Positions 7,737 through 15,173 of a stretch of DNA of 20,550 nt are shown here, in pieces; position 1 is the first letter of the stretch, and each line of letters starts with the position of its first letter. Both the position numbers and the translations under genes were made by a program. The notes below the pieces were generated by a model, which worked only from the letters and a program-made list of their open reading frames with translations, was not told where the DNA came from and ran no database searches. This DNA comes from CAZGKX01 sp964525945. GTDB lineage: Bacteria; Pseudomonadota; Gammaproteobacteria; Legionellales; Legionellaceae. The stretch lies in contig CAZGKX010000050.1 of assembly GCA_964525945.1 (NCBI GenBank), positions 1 through 20,550 on the forward strand, given 5' to 3'.

Positions 7737-8690
7737 ATGAATAATCATTCTTCCACTGATTACCCGGACACACAAGCATTACTCCATCAAATTATCATTG
7801 AACATTTTCAAGAAAAAAAGCGGCAGCGCGTTTGGGGCGTCATCAAATTAGTGAGTGTTTTCGCGCTGCTGTTGGTGGCGGTTTGCTTATTTTTTTCCCT
7901 GCGTCATCAAACCACCAATGCGCGAATGACACCGCATGTTGGTTTGTTGGATGTGCAAGGTGCCATTGGTTCAGAGCAACCAGGTGGGGCAGAAAGCTTT
8001 ATCAATGGCATTGGCAGGGCTTATAAAAACAAGGGTTTGAAAGCGTTGATCATTCGCATTGACAGTCCCGGCGGCAGCCCTGTCCAAGCGGATTATATTT
8101 ATCAAACGATTCGCTATTATCGGCAGAAATTCCCAAAGATTAAAACGTATGCGGTGTGCGTAGACACGTGTGCTTCGGCTGCTTATTACATTGCAGCCGC
8201 TGCTGATGAAATTTATGCTAACCCTTCCAGTTTGGTGGGTTCCATTGGGGTCATCTACAACGGCTTTGGTTTTGTGGATGCTATGCAAAAATTAGGGGTA
8301 ACACGTCGCTTGCAAACTGCGGGTCGAAGCAAGGGCTTTTTGGATCAATTTTCGCCCGTCAATCCTGCCCAAGAGCAATCATTGCAAGTGATGCTGGATG
8401 TGATTCACCGCAATTTCATTGCGCGTGTGAAAGAAGGGCGTGGAGCACGTTTGAAAATTGATGAGGATACTTTTTCTGGTTTAATTTGGACGGGTGTGCA
8501 AGCCAAAGAGCGAGGATTGATTGATGGGTTTGCCAGCAGCGAGCAGCTGCTGCACGAAACCCTAAAAATGAAGGACATGGTTGATTACACGGATAAACGC
8601 AGTGTGTTCGAACAGGTTGCGAAGCGCATTGGCACAACCATGGTGGATCAGTTGCCTTTGGCCCTGGGGTTAAAACAAGGCGTGCAATAA
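7737..8690 (+). CDS. sppA: signal peptide peptidase SppA-type serine protease (S49 family)
   Basis: This is the short, single-domain form of SppA (317 residues), a membrane-anchored protease that degrades cleaved signal peptides and other membrane-linked peptides. Residues 34-56 form one transmembrane anchor after a charged cytoplasmic N-terminus, so the protease domain should face the periplasm. SPGGSP is at about 110-115. By alignment with the family the nucleophile is Ser147 in TCASAAYYIA and the general base is Lys189 in GRSKGFLDQFSP, a Ser-Lys dyad. The frame is open to 7650, but that extension crosses the clpB promoter. I chose the ATG at 7737, although it has no clear Shine-Dalgarno sequence. 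The gene diverges from clpB and converges on suhB with only 23 bases between stops. Confidence 0.92.
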   Translation: MNNHSSTDYPDTQALLHQIIIEHFQEKKRQRVWGVIKLVSVFALLLVAVCLFFSLRHQTTNARMTPHVGLLDVQGAIGSEQPGGAESFINGIGRAYKNKGLKALIIRIDSPGGSPVQADYIYQTIRYYRQKFPKIKTYAVCVDTCASAAYYIAAAADEIYANPSSLVGSIGVIYNGFGFVDAMQKLGVTRRLQTAGRSKGFLDQFSPVNPAQEQSLQVMLDVIHRNFIARVKEGRGARLKIDEDTFSGLIWTGVQAKERGLIDGFASSEQLLHETLKMKDMVDYTDKRSVFEQVAKRIGTTMVDQLPLALGLKQGVQ

Positions 8691-8713
8691 ACTTGCGCGC
8701 CACACTTAATTAA

Positions 8714-9493
8714 TTACACTTTTGCTAAGGTTTGCAGCAACGATTTAAACACTTTAGGCGGACCTGCTACCACATCACCTAGGCGCATAAACTCTTCCCC
8801 ACCTTGTAAATCACTGATCAAACCGCCCGCTTCTTGAATAAGCAAAGAACCGGCCGCAATATCCCAAGGTTTTAAACCAAACTCCCAAAATCCATCCAAG
8901 CGCCCACAGGCCACGTACGCCAAATCAAGCACCGCTGAACCAGTGCGACGCAGACCGCTGCATGAGCCAAACATGGTTTCAAACGTTGGTAAATAACGTT
9001 TTGCTAAATTAGGGTCACGAAACGAAAAACCAGTACCCAACAACGCTGCACTCAACACCGTTTGTTTGGATACCCGCATACGTCGATCGTTTAATCGAGC
9101 GCCGCGCCCTCGGGTGGCAGAAAAACATTCATGACGCAAGGGATCGTAAACCACAGCATGTTCAATACGGCCTTTGATTTTAACGGCGATCGAAACGGCA
9201 TAAAATGGAAAACCATGGAGATAATTATGGGTACCATCCAAAGGATCAATGATCCAAACTGTATCAGAATCATCATTCTGAACACCACTTTCTTCTGCTA
9301 AAATACCATGATCAGGATAGGCTTTATGAATGGTATTAATAATGGCTTGTTCAGCTTTAACATCCACATCTGAAACGAAATCATTGCGACCTTTGGTGGT
9401 GATCTTCAGGTGCTCTAATTGTTCTAAATGACGCGTAATAATATCACCCGCTTGCCGAGCTGCGCTGATAGCAATATTTAAAAGAGGTTGCAT
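8714..9493 (-). CDS. suhB: inositol-1-monophosphatase SuhB
   Basis: This 259-residue member of the FIG/inositol monophosphatase superfamily is a Mg2+-dependent phosphatase acting on inositol-1-phosphate. In E. coli SuhB also joins the rRNA antitermination complex with NusA and NusG. Metal-binding residues are seen in EESG (67-70), DPLDGTHNYLHGFP (83-96) and WDIAAG (210-215, with Asp211). The length is close to E. coli SuhB (267). The N-terminus MQPLLNIAISAARQAG aligns with the family start, and AGG lies a short way upstream. It diverges from trmJ, the same arrangement as suhB and trmJ in E. coli, which supports this assignment over other IMPase-family paralogues such as CysQ. Confidence 0.95.
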   Translation of the reverse strand: MQPLLNIAISAARQAGDIITRHLEQLEHLKITTKGRNDFVSDVDVKAEQAIINTIHKAYPDHGILAEESGVQNDDSDTVWIIDPLDGTHNYLHGFPFYAVSIAVKIKGRIEHAVVYDPLRHECFSATRGRGARLNDRRMRVSKQTVLSAALLGTGFSFRDPNLAKRYLPTFETMFGSCSGLRRTGSAVLDLAYVACGRLDGFWEFGLKPWDIAAGSLLIQEAGGLISDLQGGEEFMRLGDVVAGPPKVFKSLLQTLAKV

Positions 9494-9523
9494 AGTCTTG
9501 GCCTGTTAACAACAAAGCACGGG

Positions 9524-9532
9524 ATTTTAGCA
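9524..9532 (-). promoter_or_regulatory. candidate extended -10 promoter of suhB
   Basis: Read on the minus strand, TGCTAAAAT is an extended -10 element about 30 bases upstream of the suhB ATG. No good -35 is visible. Confidence 0.35.
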
Positions 9533-9635
9533 TATTAATTGAAAATAACCGAGCTGCTTCTGGCTCAATGTACATGATCATGTTCTTGAGCGATTCAACG
9601 TGGATTTGATAGTCATGTCGGGTAAAACCATGTAG

Positions 9636-9661
9636 GGTGGGCAAAGCAACGCGTGCCCACC
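9636..9661. repeat. GGTGGGC...GCCCACC hairpin, dispersed-repeat type
   Basis: GGTGGGC at 9636-9642 and GCCCACC at 9655-9661 flank a 12-base loop (AAAGCAACGCGT). Sequence of this form, GTAGGGTGGGCAAAGC followed by GCGTGCCCACC, is familiar to me as a dispersed intergenic repeat in many proteobacteria. It stands in the suhB-trmJ divergent spacer, which otherwise shows no gene. Only one copy is present in the window, so the repeat status comes from general knowledge. Confidence 0.55.
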
Positions 9662-9767
9662 ATCACGAAGAAATATATAAATATCTAGACGTTTGGAAGT
9701 GCTGTGCTAAGCATTAGGAACAAGCCTACGCTTATGGTAATATTTCAGTTTTTAATCGATCAATGCC

Positions 9768-10508
9768 ATGAAATTTGACGCCATTCGTATTGTTTTAGTT
9801 GCCACGTCCCATCCCGGTAATATTGGATCCACCGCCCGTGCCATGAAAACGATGGGGTTGCAGCGATTGTATTTGGTGACACCCAAAATATTTCCCGATC
9901 CCCGTGCGCATGAAATGTCGGCAGGGGCTTACGATGTTTTATCGGAAGCCGTTGTCACCCATTCATTAACAGAAGCATTGCAGGGGTGCCATTTGGTGTT
10001 GGCAACCAGTGCCAGGCCGAGGGAAATATCGTTACCAGGCTTGCTACCCGCTGAAGCTGCCACATTGATTTCAGAAACACCGGATAACACCGAAATTGCT
10101 ATTGTATTTGGGCGAGAGCATGCAGGACTCACCAATGATGAATTGTTGCAAAGCCATTATCACATCAACATACCCAGCAATCCTGATTTTAGCTCTCTCA
10201 ATTTGGCACAAGCGGTGCAAATCGTTGCCTATGAAATTAGAATGAAATTGCTTGCCCCGAAGGCTGCAGTCGAACTTCGCCAAGATAATCTAGCCACCAA
10301 TGATCAAATCGAACAATTTTATGCACATTTACGTACCGTCTTAATTGAAATTGATTTTCTAAAACCGTCCAATCCCAAGCGTTTATTGCAACGCATACGG
10401 CGCATGTTTAATCGTATTAAACTTGAAGAAATGGAAATTAATATTTTAAGAGGTATTTTAACCCACGTGCAAACCACCATAAAAAAGAGGGATTTGCATG
10501 GGCAATAA
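9768..10508 (+). CDS. trmJ: tRNA (cytidine/uridine-32-2'-O)-methyltransferase TrmJ
   Basis: TrmJ is a SPOUT-class, SAM-dependent enzyme that methylates the 2'-O of residue 32 in the tRNA anticodon loop. The protein has 246 residues, the same as E. coli TrmJ. Family motifs are seen in order: HPGNIGSTARAMKTMGL (15-31), FGREHAGLTNDEL (114-126) and SSLNLAQAVQIVAYE (142-156). The last two form the knot that binds SAM. The C-terminal 70 residues are basic and helical, as in TrmJ. It diverges from suhB, and its last 11 bases overlap the cysteine desulfurase start. In E. coli trmJ is followed by iscR and the isc operon; here iscR is missing. Confidence 0.95.
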   Translation: MKFDAIRIVLVATSHPGNIGSTARAMKTMGLQRLYLVTPKIFPDPRAHEMSAGAYDVLSEAVVTHSLTEALQGCHLVLATSARPREISLPGLLPAEAATLISETPDNTEIAIVFGREHAGLTNDELLQSHYHINIPSNPDFSSLNLAQAVQIVAYEIRMKLLAPKAAVELRQDNLATNDQIEQFYAHLRTVLIEIDFLKPSNPKRLLQRIRRMFNRIKLEEMEINILRGILTHVQTTIKKRDLHGQ

Positions 10509-11661
10509 ACAACCTATTTATTTGGATTATATGGCCACCACCCCCATTGACCCGCGTGTCATTGAAAAAATGTTGTTGTGCATGGGGCCGTTGGATAATT
10601 TTGGCAATCCTGCTTCCATGCAGCATGTCTATGGCCAAGCAGCATTGCAAGCGGTTGAGCAGGCACGTGCCCAAGTGGCTGTCGCCATTGGCGCAACAGT
10701 GGACGACATTGTGTTTACTTCCGGGGCAACAGAAGCCAATAATTTGGCCATTTTAGGTGCTGCAAAATTTTACCAACGCAAAGGGCGTCATGTGATCACC
10801 ATGATGACTGAGCACAAAGCTGTTTTAGATACCTTTAAGCAATTGGAGCGAGAAGGTTTTGAGGTGACTTATTTGGCGCCAGAATCGGATGGCTTGTTGA
10901 ATTTGAATGTTTTGCAACACGCATTACGCGACGATACATTGCTTGTATCCATTATGCATGTGAACAATGAAATTGGTGTGATACAAGATATCGCGGCCAT
11001 TGGGCAATTATTAAAAGGCAAAGGCATTGTGTTTCATGTGGATGCCGCACAAAGTGCCGGGCGTTTAGCCATTGACTTAAAAACACTGCCTGTCGATTTA
11101 ATGTCTTTTTCAGCGCACAAAAATTATGGCCCTAAAGGCATTGGAGCGTTGTACGTGCGCCACAAACCAAGGATCCGATTGCAACCGCAAAGTTATGGGG
11201 GTGGCCATGAGGGCGGATTGCGTTCTGGAACTTTGCCAACCCATCAAATTGTGGGTATGGGGGAGGCATTTGCATTAAGCGAGTCGTTACGGGTGGAGGA
11301 ACAAGCCCGTTTTTTAGCGTACAGGCAGCAAATATGGGATGGCATTAAACACTTGCCAGGCCTACAATTAAATGGACACCCAGAGCAGCGGGTTGCTGGA
11401 AACCTTAATTTAAGTTTTCGAGGTATTGATGGCCAAGCTTTGTTGCCAGCACTACACGGTATCGCCATATCAACGATGTCAGCTTGTGTTTCAGCAAGCA
11501 TTCAGCCATCGTATGTGTTACGTGCACTCGGTTTAGACGATGAACTGGCCCACAGTTCGGTTCGTTTATCGATTGGACGCTACACAACCCGCGATGATAT
11601 TCTAAACACAATAAAGATTGTTTGTGATAAAATAAATGAATTAAGGAGTTATCATGAATGA
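10498..11661 (+). CDS. iscS: cysteine desulfurase, IscS type, lacking the C-terminal tail
   Basis: This is a PLP-dependent enzyme that converts cysteine to alanine and passes on persulfide sulfur for Fe-S clusters and tRNA thiolation. It is very close to E. coli IscS along most of its length, with numbering offset by two: His106 (TEHKAVLD), Asp182 and Gln185 (HVDAAQS), PLP lysine Lys208 (SFSAHKNYGPKG) and the sulfur-accepting Cys330 (SACVSAS). The GHE.G.RSGT motif is at about 236-245. It ends at residue 387 (INELRSYHE) and lacks about 20 C-terminal residues of the 404-residue E. coli protein, a part implicated in binding the scaffold IscU. The ATG at 10498 has GAGGGA upstream and overlaps trmJ. 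No iscU follows. Confidence 0.93.
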   Translation: MGNKQPIYLDYMATTPIDPRVIEKMLLCMGPLDNFGNPASMQHVYGQAALQAVEQARAQVAVAIGATVDDIVFTSGATEANNLAILGAAKFYQRKGRHVITMMTEHKAVLDTFKQLEREGFEVTYLAPESDGLLNLNVLQHALRDDTLLVSIMHVNNEIGVIQDIAAIGQLLKGKGIVFHVDAAQSAGRLAIDLKTLPVDLMSFSAHKNYGPKGIGALYVRHKPRIRLQPQSYGGGHEGGLRSGTLPTHQIVGMGEAFALSESLRVEEQARFLAYRQQIWDGIKHLPGLQLNGHPEQRVAGNLNLSFRGIDGQALLPALHGIAISTMSACVSASIQPSYVLRALGLDDELAHSSVRLSIGRYTTRDDILNTIKIVCDKINELRSYHE

Positions 11662-12022
11662 AGTTGTGCAACACGCCAGCCGTTCTGAAAGTGGTGTATC
11701 CTTTAGCGATGCCGCTACCAACCGTGTTATGGCGTACATGAATCAACAAGGTGGCATGCATCGTGTGGTGCGTCTATCGGTAAAAAAAACGGGCTGCTCA
11801 GGGCTTTCTTATGTGATTGATTATGTTGTTAGTCCTAAGGACAGTGACGTCACCTGTAAAATGGATGCTGGTTATACTTTGGCGATTGATAAAGCGAGTT
11901 ACCCTTATCTAAAAGGTATGAATGTTGATTACATCAAGCAGGGATTAAATCATAAATTTGTATTTAATAATCCCAACCAAACAGGGCAATGCGGGTGTGG
12001 TGAAAGTTTTACAGTCGATTAA
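11654..12022 (+). CDS. iscA: A-type iron-sulfur carrier, IscA family
   Basis: This 122-residue A-type carrier receives Fe-S clusters or iron and passes them to apoproteins in the cytoplasm. The three conserved cysteines are Cys48 in the TGCSGLSY motif and Cys113 and Cys115 in the C-terminal CGCGESF motif. An extra cysteine is at 68. About 13 residues precede the normal family start; residues 15-22 (VSFSDAAT) align with the E. coli IscA N-terminus. AAGGAG at 11643-11648 fits the ATG at 11654, and the start overlaps the desulfurase stop by eight bases, so the two genes should be co-translated. IscA, SufA and ErpA cannot be separated with certainty; linkage to iscS favours the name iscA. Confidence 0.88.
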   Translation: MNEVVQHASRSESGVSFSDAATNRVMAYMNQQGGMHRVVRLSVKKTGCSGLSYVIDYVVSPKDSDVTCKMDAGYTLAIDKASYPYLKGMNVDYIKQGLNHKFVFNNPNQTGQCGCGESFTVD

Positions 12023-12149
12023 GCGCATCTTCTCCACCGGCACAATTATTTTCTACAGCCTATGGCGATGCTTATCTGTTCGCTGGCATACGTTTTGCAA
12101 AGCCATGCACATCATTTTTCCTTAATAAATGAATATCATTAAAACAATA

Positions 12150-12178
12150 TTTACACTCTTTGAGATATTTGTTATTAT
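12150..12178 (+). promoter_or_regulatory. sigma-70 promoter of fis
   Basis: TTTACA at 12150-12155 and TATTAT at 12173-12178 have a 17-base spacer. Transcription would start near 12185, giving a leader of about 57 bases. Confidence 0.62.
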
Positions 12179-12241
12179 ATCACCCATGATGTTCGGTCTA
12201 TGGGTTGGCTGAATATATTTAATTTAGTTTGGAGAAGAATA

Positions 12242-12523
12242 ATGAGTGTTACGGTACAAGATGTTCAATCAGAAAATGAAGCGCTTTCGCAGCAAGTGGT
12301 CACCGCTGTAAAAGGTTATTTAAACGCTGTAAACAGCAAAAATGCTAATCTTAATTTATATCAATTAATTATTGAAGAGATTGAGGGGCCTTTATTTCGT
12401 ACGGTGATGGAAATGACGCGTTACAATCAATCAAAAGCAGCGCGGGTTTTAGGTGTAAGTCGTGGTACATTACGTACAAAACTTAAGCGTTATTTTGATG
12501 ATGAATTCATTGGTACCCGCTAA
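12242..12523 (+). CDS. fis: DNA-binding protein Fis
   Basis: Fis is a nucleoid-associated dimeric protein that bends DNA and tunes rRNA, tRNA and many other promoters. The ATG at 12242 is preceded by GGAGAAG at 12231-12237 and gives 93 residues; the longer in-frame start at 12200 is unlikely. The C-terminal half holds the Fis core PLFRTVMEMTRYNQ and the helix-turn-helix QSKAARVLGVSRGTLRTKL (about 53-72), matching E. coli Fis ([20 protein letters not shown]). The N-terminal beta-hairpin region is poorly conserved. The E. coli partner gene dusB is not upstream here; the gene appears to be transcribed alone. Several Fis paralogues occur in some Legionellales, so this may not be the only copy. 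Confidence 0.93.
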   Translation: MSVTVQDVQSENEALSQQVVTAVKGYLNAVNSKNANLNLYQLIIEEIEGPLFRTVMEMTRYNQSKAARVLGVSRGTLRTKLKRYFDDEFIGTR

Positions 12524-12532
12524 ATTGCAATC

Positions 12533-12555
12533 ATAGTGCTCTTTCTGAGCACTAT
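12533..12555 (+). terminator. hairpin after fis, possible terminator
   Basis: ATAGTGCTC (12533-12541) and GAGCACTAT (12547-12555) form a perfect 9-bp stem with a 5-base loop, ten bases after the fis stop. No T-run follows directly, so termination would be weak or the hairpin may only protect the mRNA end. Confidence 0.5.
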
Positions 12556-12712
12556 AGGTTACTCTGTCTTGCTGTCTTTTCGTTTGTTTTTTCCCATTCA
12601 ACGTTTCAGTTGGCTTAAATGATGGTCCATTCCACTCTGGGTTATGGGCTATATTTCACAATCCCTAAATCTTATTTTGCCCATGGTTTTGTTTTTATTT
12701 ATAATAACAGGG

Positions 12713-12742
12713 ATAACATTTTTATGCACATTCTGCTATTAT
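12713..12742 (+). promoter_or_regulatory. candidate promoter of rnpB
   Basis: ATAACA at 12713-12718 and TATTAT at 12737-12742 have an 18-base spacer. The -10 ends five bases before the inferred 5' end of the RNA at 12748. The -35 is a weak match. Confidence 0.42.
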
Positions 12743-12747
12743 GTTTG

Positions 12748-13114
12748 AAAAGTTGGTCAGACAATCGCTCTTTACATGTTAAAGGGAGGAAAGTCCGGGC
12801 TCCAAAGGGCAAAGTGCCAGGTAACACCTGGGAGGCGCGAGCCTACGGAAAGTGCCACAGAAAATATACCGCCTAAGGTTGCTTGCAATCCTAGGTAAGG
12901 GTGAAATGGTGCGGTAAGAGCGCACCGCACGACTGGCAACAGGCCGTGGCAGGGAAAACCCCACTCGGAGCAAGACCAAATAGGAATCCTTTTGATCGCA
13001 AGATCATAACGTGCGGCCCGTACGGGATTCGGGTAGGTTGCTTGAGGCAAACGGTGACGTTTGTCCCAGATGAATGATTGTCCGCGACAGAACCCGGCTT
13101 ATCGACCGACTTTT
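12748..13114 (+). ncRNA. rnpB: RNase P RNA, bacterial class A
   Basis: This is the catalytic RNA of RNase P, which cuts the 5' leader from pre-tRNAs. Invariant core blocks are present in order: GAGGAAAGTCCGGGCTCC (12787-12804), GCCAGGTAA, GGTAAGGGTGAAA, GGTGCGGTAAGAGCGCACCG, CCAAATAGGAATCC, ACGGCCCGTAC, GGGTAGGTTGCTTGA, then GATGAATGATTGTCC and ACAGAACCCGGCTTATCG. P1 is formed by 12748-12758 with 13104-13114 (11 pairs, one G-U) and runs into a T-tract at 13111-13116 that should end transcription. P2 pairs GACAATC with GATTGTC. P3 is a simple 7-bp hairpin (12768-12774 with 12780-12786), far smaller than in E. coli. The ends are set from pairing and may be off by a few bases. Confidence 0.97.
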
Positions 13115-13358
13115 TTATTTTCTTGAATGTGAAAAGCATCCATGCTCTTAGGCCACCGATCCATAGAAAAATCCCGATAAAATTGCGTACATTGAACCGC
13201 GGGGGTTCCGCATTGAACATTGCTCATCCACCCACTGTTTGCATCACAAAGTACTTGGTTAAGGGGCTGTAAATAATTGTCAAATAACATTCTGTTTGTG
13301 GTTTTTTAGGGCATGAACTACACTATAAACTATCCTGATTTAAGTCTAGAGAATGAAT

Positions 13359-14237
13359 ATGGTGAGTAAAACCGGACGTTCCAAAAAAATCGGTAAACAA
13401 GAGCTCAATGAATATGATTTAGGCATGGAGCAGGGTGAACAAGAAGAGAAAATTGACCAGAAATTGTTGGTCGAACCTTACGTAGCCCAAAAAAAGTGGC
13501 TCTCTGCTGAATATGAACCCGTTCTGTTTGAGCACACTGAGATTTATCAGTCAATTTATTCTGAAAGCAAATTGTTTGATGCCTTAATGCAGGATTTTTT
13601 AACGGTGAGGGGTCAAAAAATCGTCATTGGTCTTGATGATGATCAGGCTTTATATCGTATGAACCAATTGTCAGAGATTGAAACCTGCATTTTGACGTTG
13701 GCAGCTGATAAAAAAAACGCAAAAGTACTGCGGCAAATGAATCAAGTTTTGTATCGATGTATGAGGGCTCTCGATGATCCGGACGATTTTGACAACCTTA
13801 CGCAACTTGCTGTTTTGGCTAAGGAATTGCCTGGATATCTACCCGCTAAATATAAAATCCCGTCGATAGCCTTGGCTTCCTTATTAATTACCTTTTGTTT
13901 GGTCACCATCACCGTAGGGCTACTTGCGACACCTGTGACAGGCGGTGGTGGTCTTTTGATTTCTGCGGCTGCGGTTTTGCAATTGCAAGCAACAGCATTG
14001 GCTCTTACACAAGCCTCTTGTACTATCGGTGGATTGACGGTGTCGGCGGGAGCAGGGATTACGACCGCCGGAACAGCAGGACTTATTGCGACGAGCAGTG
14101 TGACGCATAATGCTCGGAAATCAGGCTTTTTTTCGGACAGTGGTCTCTCTAAAGCAGTCTCAACGTATGCCACCGATGTGATCAATGAACAAACGGATGC
14201 AGATGTCCATGATTCAGCAGAACGGGGTTACAATTAA
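13359..14237 (+). CDS. hypothetical protein with C-terminal hydrophobic, glycine-rich segments
   Basis: Two in-frame ATGs occur at 13353 and 13359; I prefer the second because AGAGA at 13348-13352 is correctly spaced for it. The protein has about 292 residues. An acidic/basic N-terminus (to about 35) leads into a helical region (about 50-155). Then come a hydrophobic span (about 160-182), a glycine patch (VTGGGG), a second long small-residue hydrophobic segment (about 205-242) and a tail with SGLSKAV. This layout recalls hypothetical and effector-like proteins of Legionella and Coxiella, but I do not recognise a named family. The second protein on the other side of coaX has the same order of parts and the matching TGLSKSI tail. 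Function is unknown; membrane association is likely. Confidence 0.75.
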   Translation: MVSKTGRSKKIGKQELNEYDLGMEQGEQEEKIDQKLLVEPYVAQKKWLSAEYEPVLFEHTEIYQSIYSESKLFDALMQDFLTVRGQKIVIGLDDDQALYRMNQLSEIETCILTLAADKKNAKVLRQMNQVLYRCMRALDDPDDFDNLTQLAVLAKELPGYLPAKYKIPSIALASLLITFCLVTITVGLLATPVTGGGGLLISAAAVLQLQATALALTQASCTIGGLTVSAGAGITTAGTAGLIATSSVTHNARKSGFFSDSGLSKAVSTYATDVINEQTDADVHDSAERGYN

Positions 14238-14334
14238 CGGTAGGTTGTTGGGCGCAAAGAAAATGATCACAGCCCTTGAATATTTTGAGCACGCCTTTTA
14301 CTATCGGTGTTTTTAAACCATTGAGTATTTTTTC

Positions 14335-15111
14335 ATGATGCTTTGCATTGACGTTGGCAACTCTCATATTTATGGCGGTGTATTTGCAGGCGATGAAATT
14401 TCGCTTCGCTTTCGTCACACCTCAAAGGTGAGCACTTCGGATGAGTTGGGGATTTTTCTAAAAACAGTTTTGCGTGAAAATAATTGCAACCCACAGGATA
14501 TTGACGCTATTGCTGTGTGTTCTGTGGTGCCTCAACTGGATTATTCCTTGCGATCCGCTTGTATAAAATATTTTGAGGTGGAACCTTTTTTCCTGCAAGC
14601 AGGAGTAAAAACGGGTTTAAATATCAAATACCGAAATCCCATAGAAGTCGGGGCTGATCGAATTGCCAATGCGATCGCAGCGACTCACCGTTTCGCCATG
14701 AAAAACTTAATTGTGATTGATTTTGGAACAGCCACTACGTTTTGTGCGATCAACGCCCAAAAAGCCTATTTGGGCGGGGTTATTCTGCCTGGCGTACGCC
14801 TGGCTGTCGATGCACTGTCTAACAATACAGCAAAACTGCCCTCCGTTGAAATCATCAAAGTCGATCAAGTGGTGGGACGTTCCACCATTGAAAGCATTCA
14901 ATCGGGTGTTTTTTATGGGGCACTTGGGGCTTGTCGGGAGCTGATTCAGCGCATTAAAAAAGAAGCGTTTCGTGATGAAGACGTTTTGGTGCTCGCCACG
15001 GGTGGCTTTGCCTCTTTGTTTGATAAACAAGGGATTTATGATCAGCATCTTCCCGATCTCGTTCTGCAGGGAGTGCGCTTGGCGGCAGAAATGAATAAAG
15101 AATCAAGATAG
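14335..15111 (+). CDS. coaX: type III pantothenate kinase CoaX
   Basis: CoaX carries out the first step of coenzyme A synthesis, ATP-dependent phosphorylation of pantothenate, in the cytoplasm. The 258-residue protein has the ASKHA-fold motifs of the family: phosphate-1 DVGNSH (6-11), NPIEVGADRIANAIAA (101-116, with the catalytic Asp at 108), phosphate-2 DFGTATTF (129-136) and GGVILPGV (147-154). Type III kinases are not inhibited by CoA and need a monovalent cation. Two adjacent ATGs open the gene (14335, 14338) without a strong ribosome binding site. The gene is flanked by two lineage-specific proteins that resemble one another. It is not beside birA, which in many bacteria accompanies coaX. 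Confidence 0.96.
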   Translation: MMLCIDVGNSHIYGGVFAGDEISLRFRHTSKVSTSDELGIFLKTVLRENNCNPQDIDAIAVCSVVPQLDYSLRSACIKYFEVEPFFLQAGVKTGLNIKYRNPIEVGADRIANAIAATHRFAMKNLIVIDFGTATTFCAINAQKAYLGGVILPGVRLAVDALSNNTAKLPSVEIIKVDQVVGRSTIESIQSGVFYGALGACRELIQRIKKEAFRDEDVLVLATGGFASLFDKQGIYDQHLPDLVLQGVRLAAEMNKESR

Positions 15112-15142
15112 GGAATAACTGTCTCAAAAGTCGTTCAATTGT

Positions 15143-15171
15143 TTGATTTTAAATCGATCTTTGTGTATAAT
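15143..15171 (+). promoter_or_regulatory. strong sigma-70 promoter upstream of the 262-aa hypothetical
   Basis: TTGATT at 15143-15148 and a perfect TATAAT at 15166-15171 have a 17-base spacer. The expected start of transcription (15177-15180) lies after the TTG start codon at 15174 and at the in-frame GTG at 15180. Confidence 0.65.
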
Positions 15172-15173
15172 AT

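Noticed and set aside
12619..13220. Open frames on both strands across 12619-13220 (up to 109 residues)
   Set aside because: They lie over the RNase P RNA gene, whose conserved blocks and pairings explain the sequence. Such frames are often wrongly listed as hypothetical proteins.
13742..14185. 147-codon minus-strand frame inside the 292-aa hypothetical gene
   Set aside because: It is antisense to a better supported gene with promoter-side start signals, and the sequence rich in Ala, Val and Pro looks like a shadow of a small-residue hydrophobic stretch.
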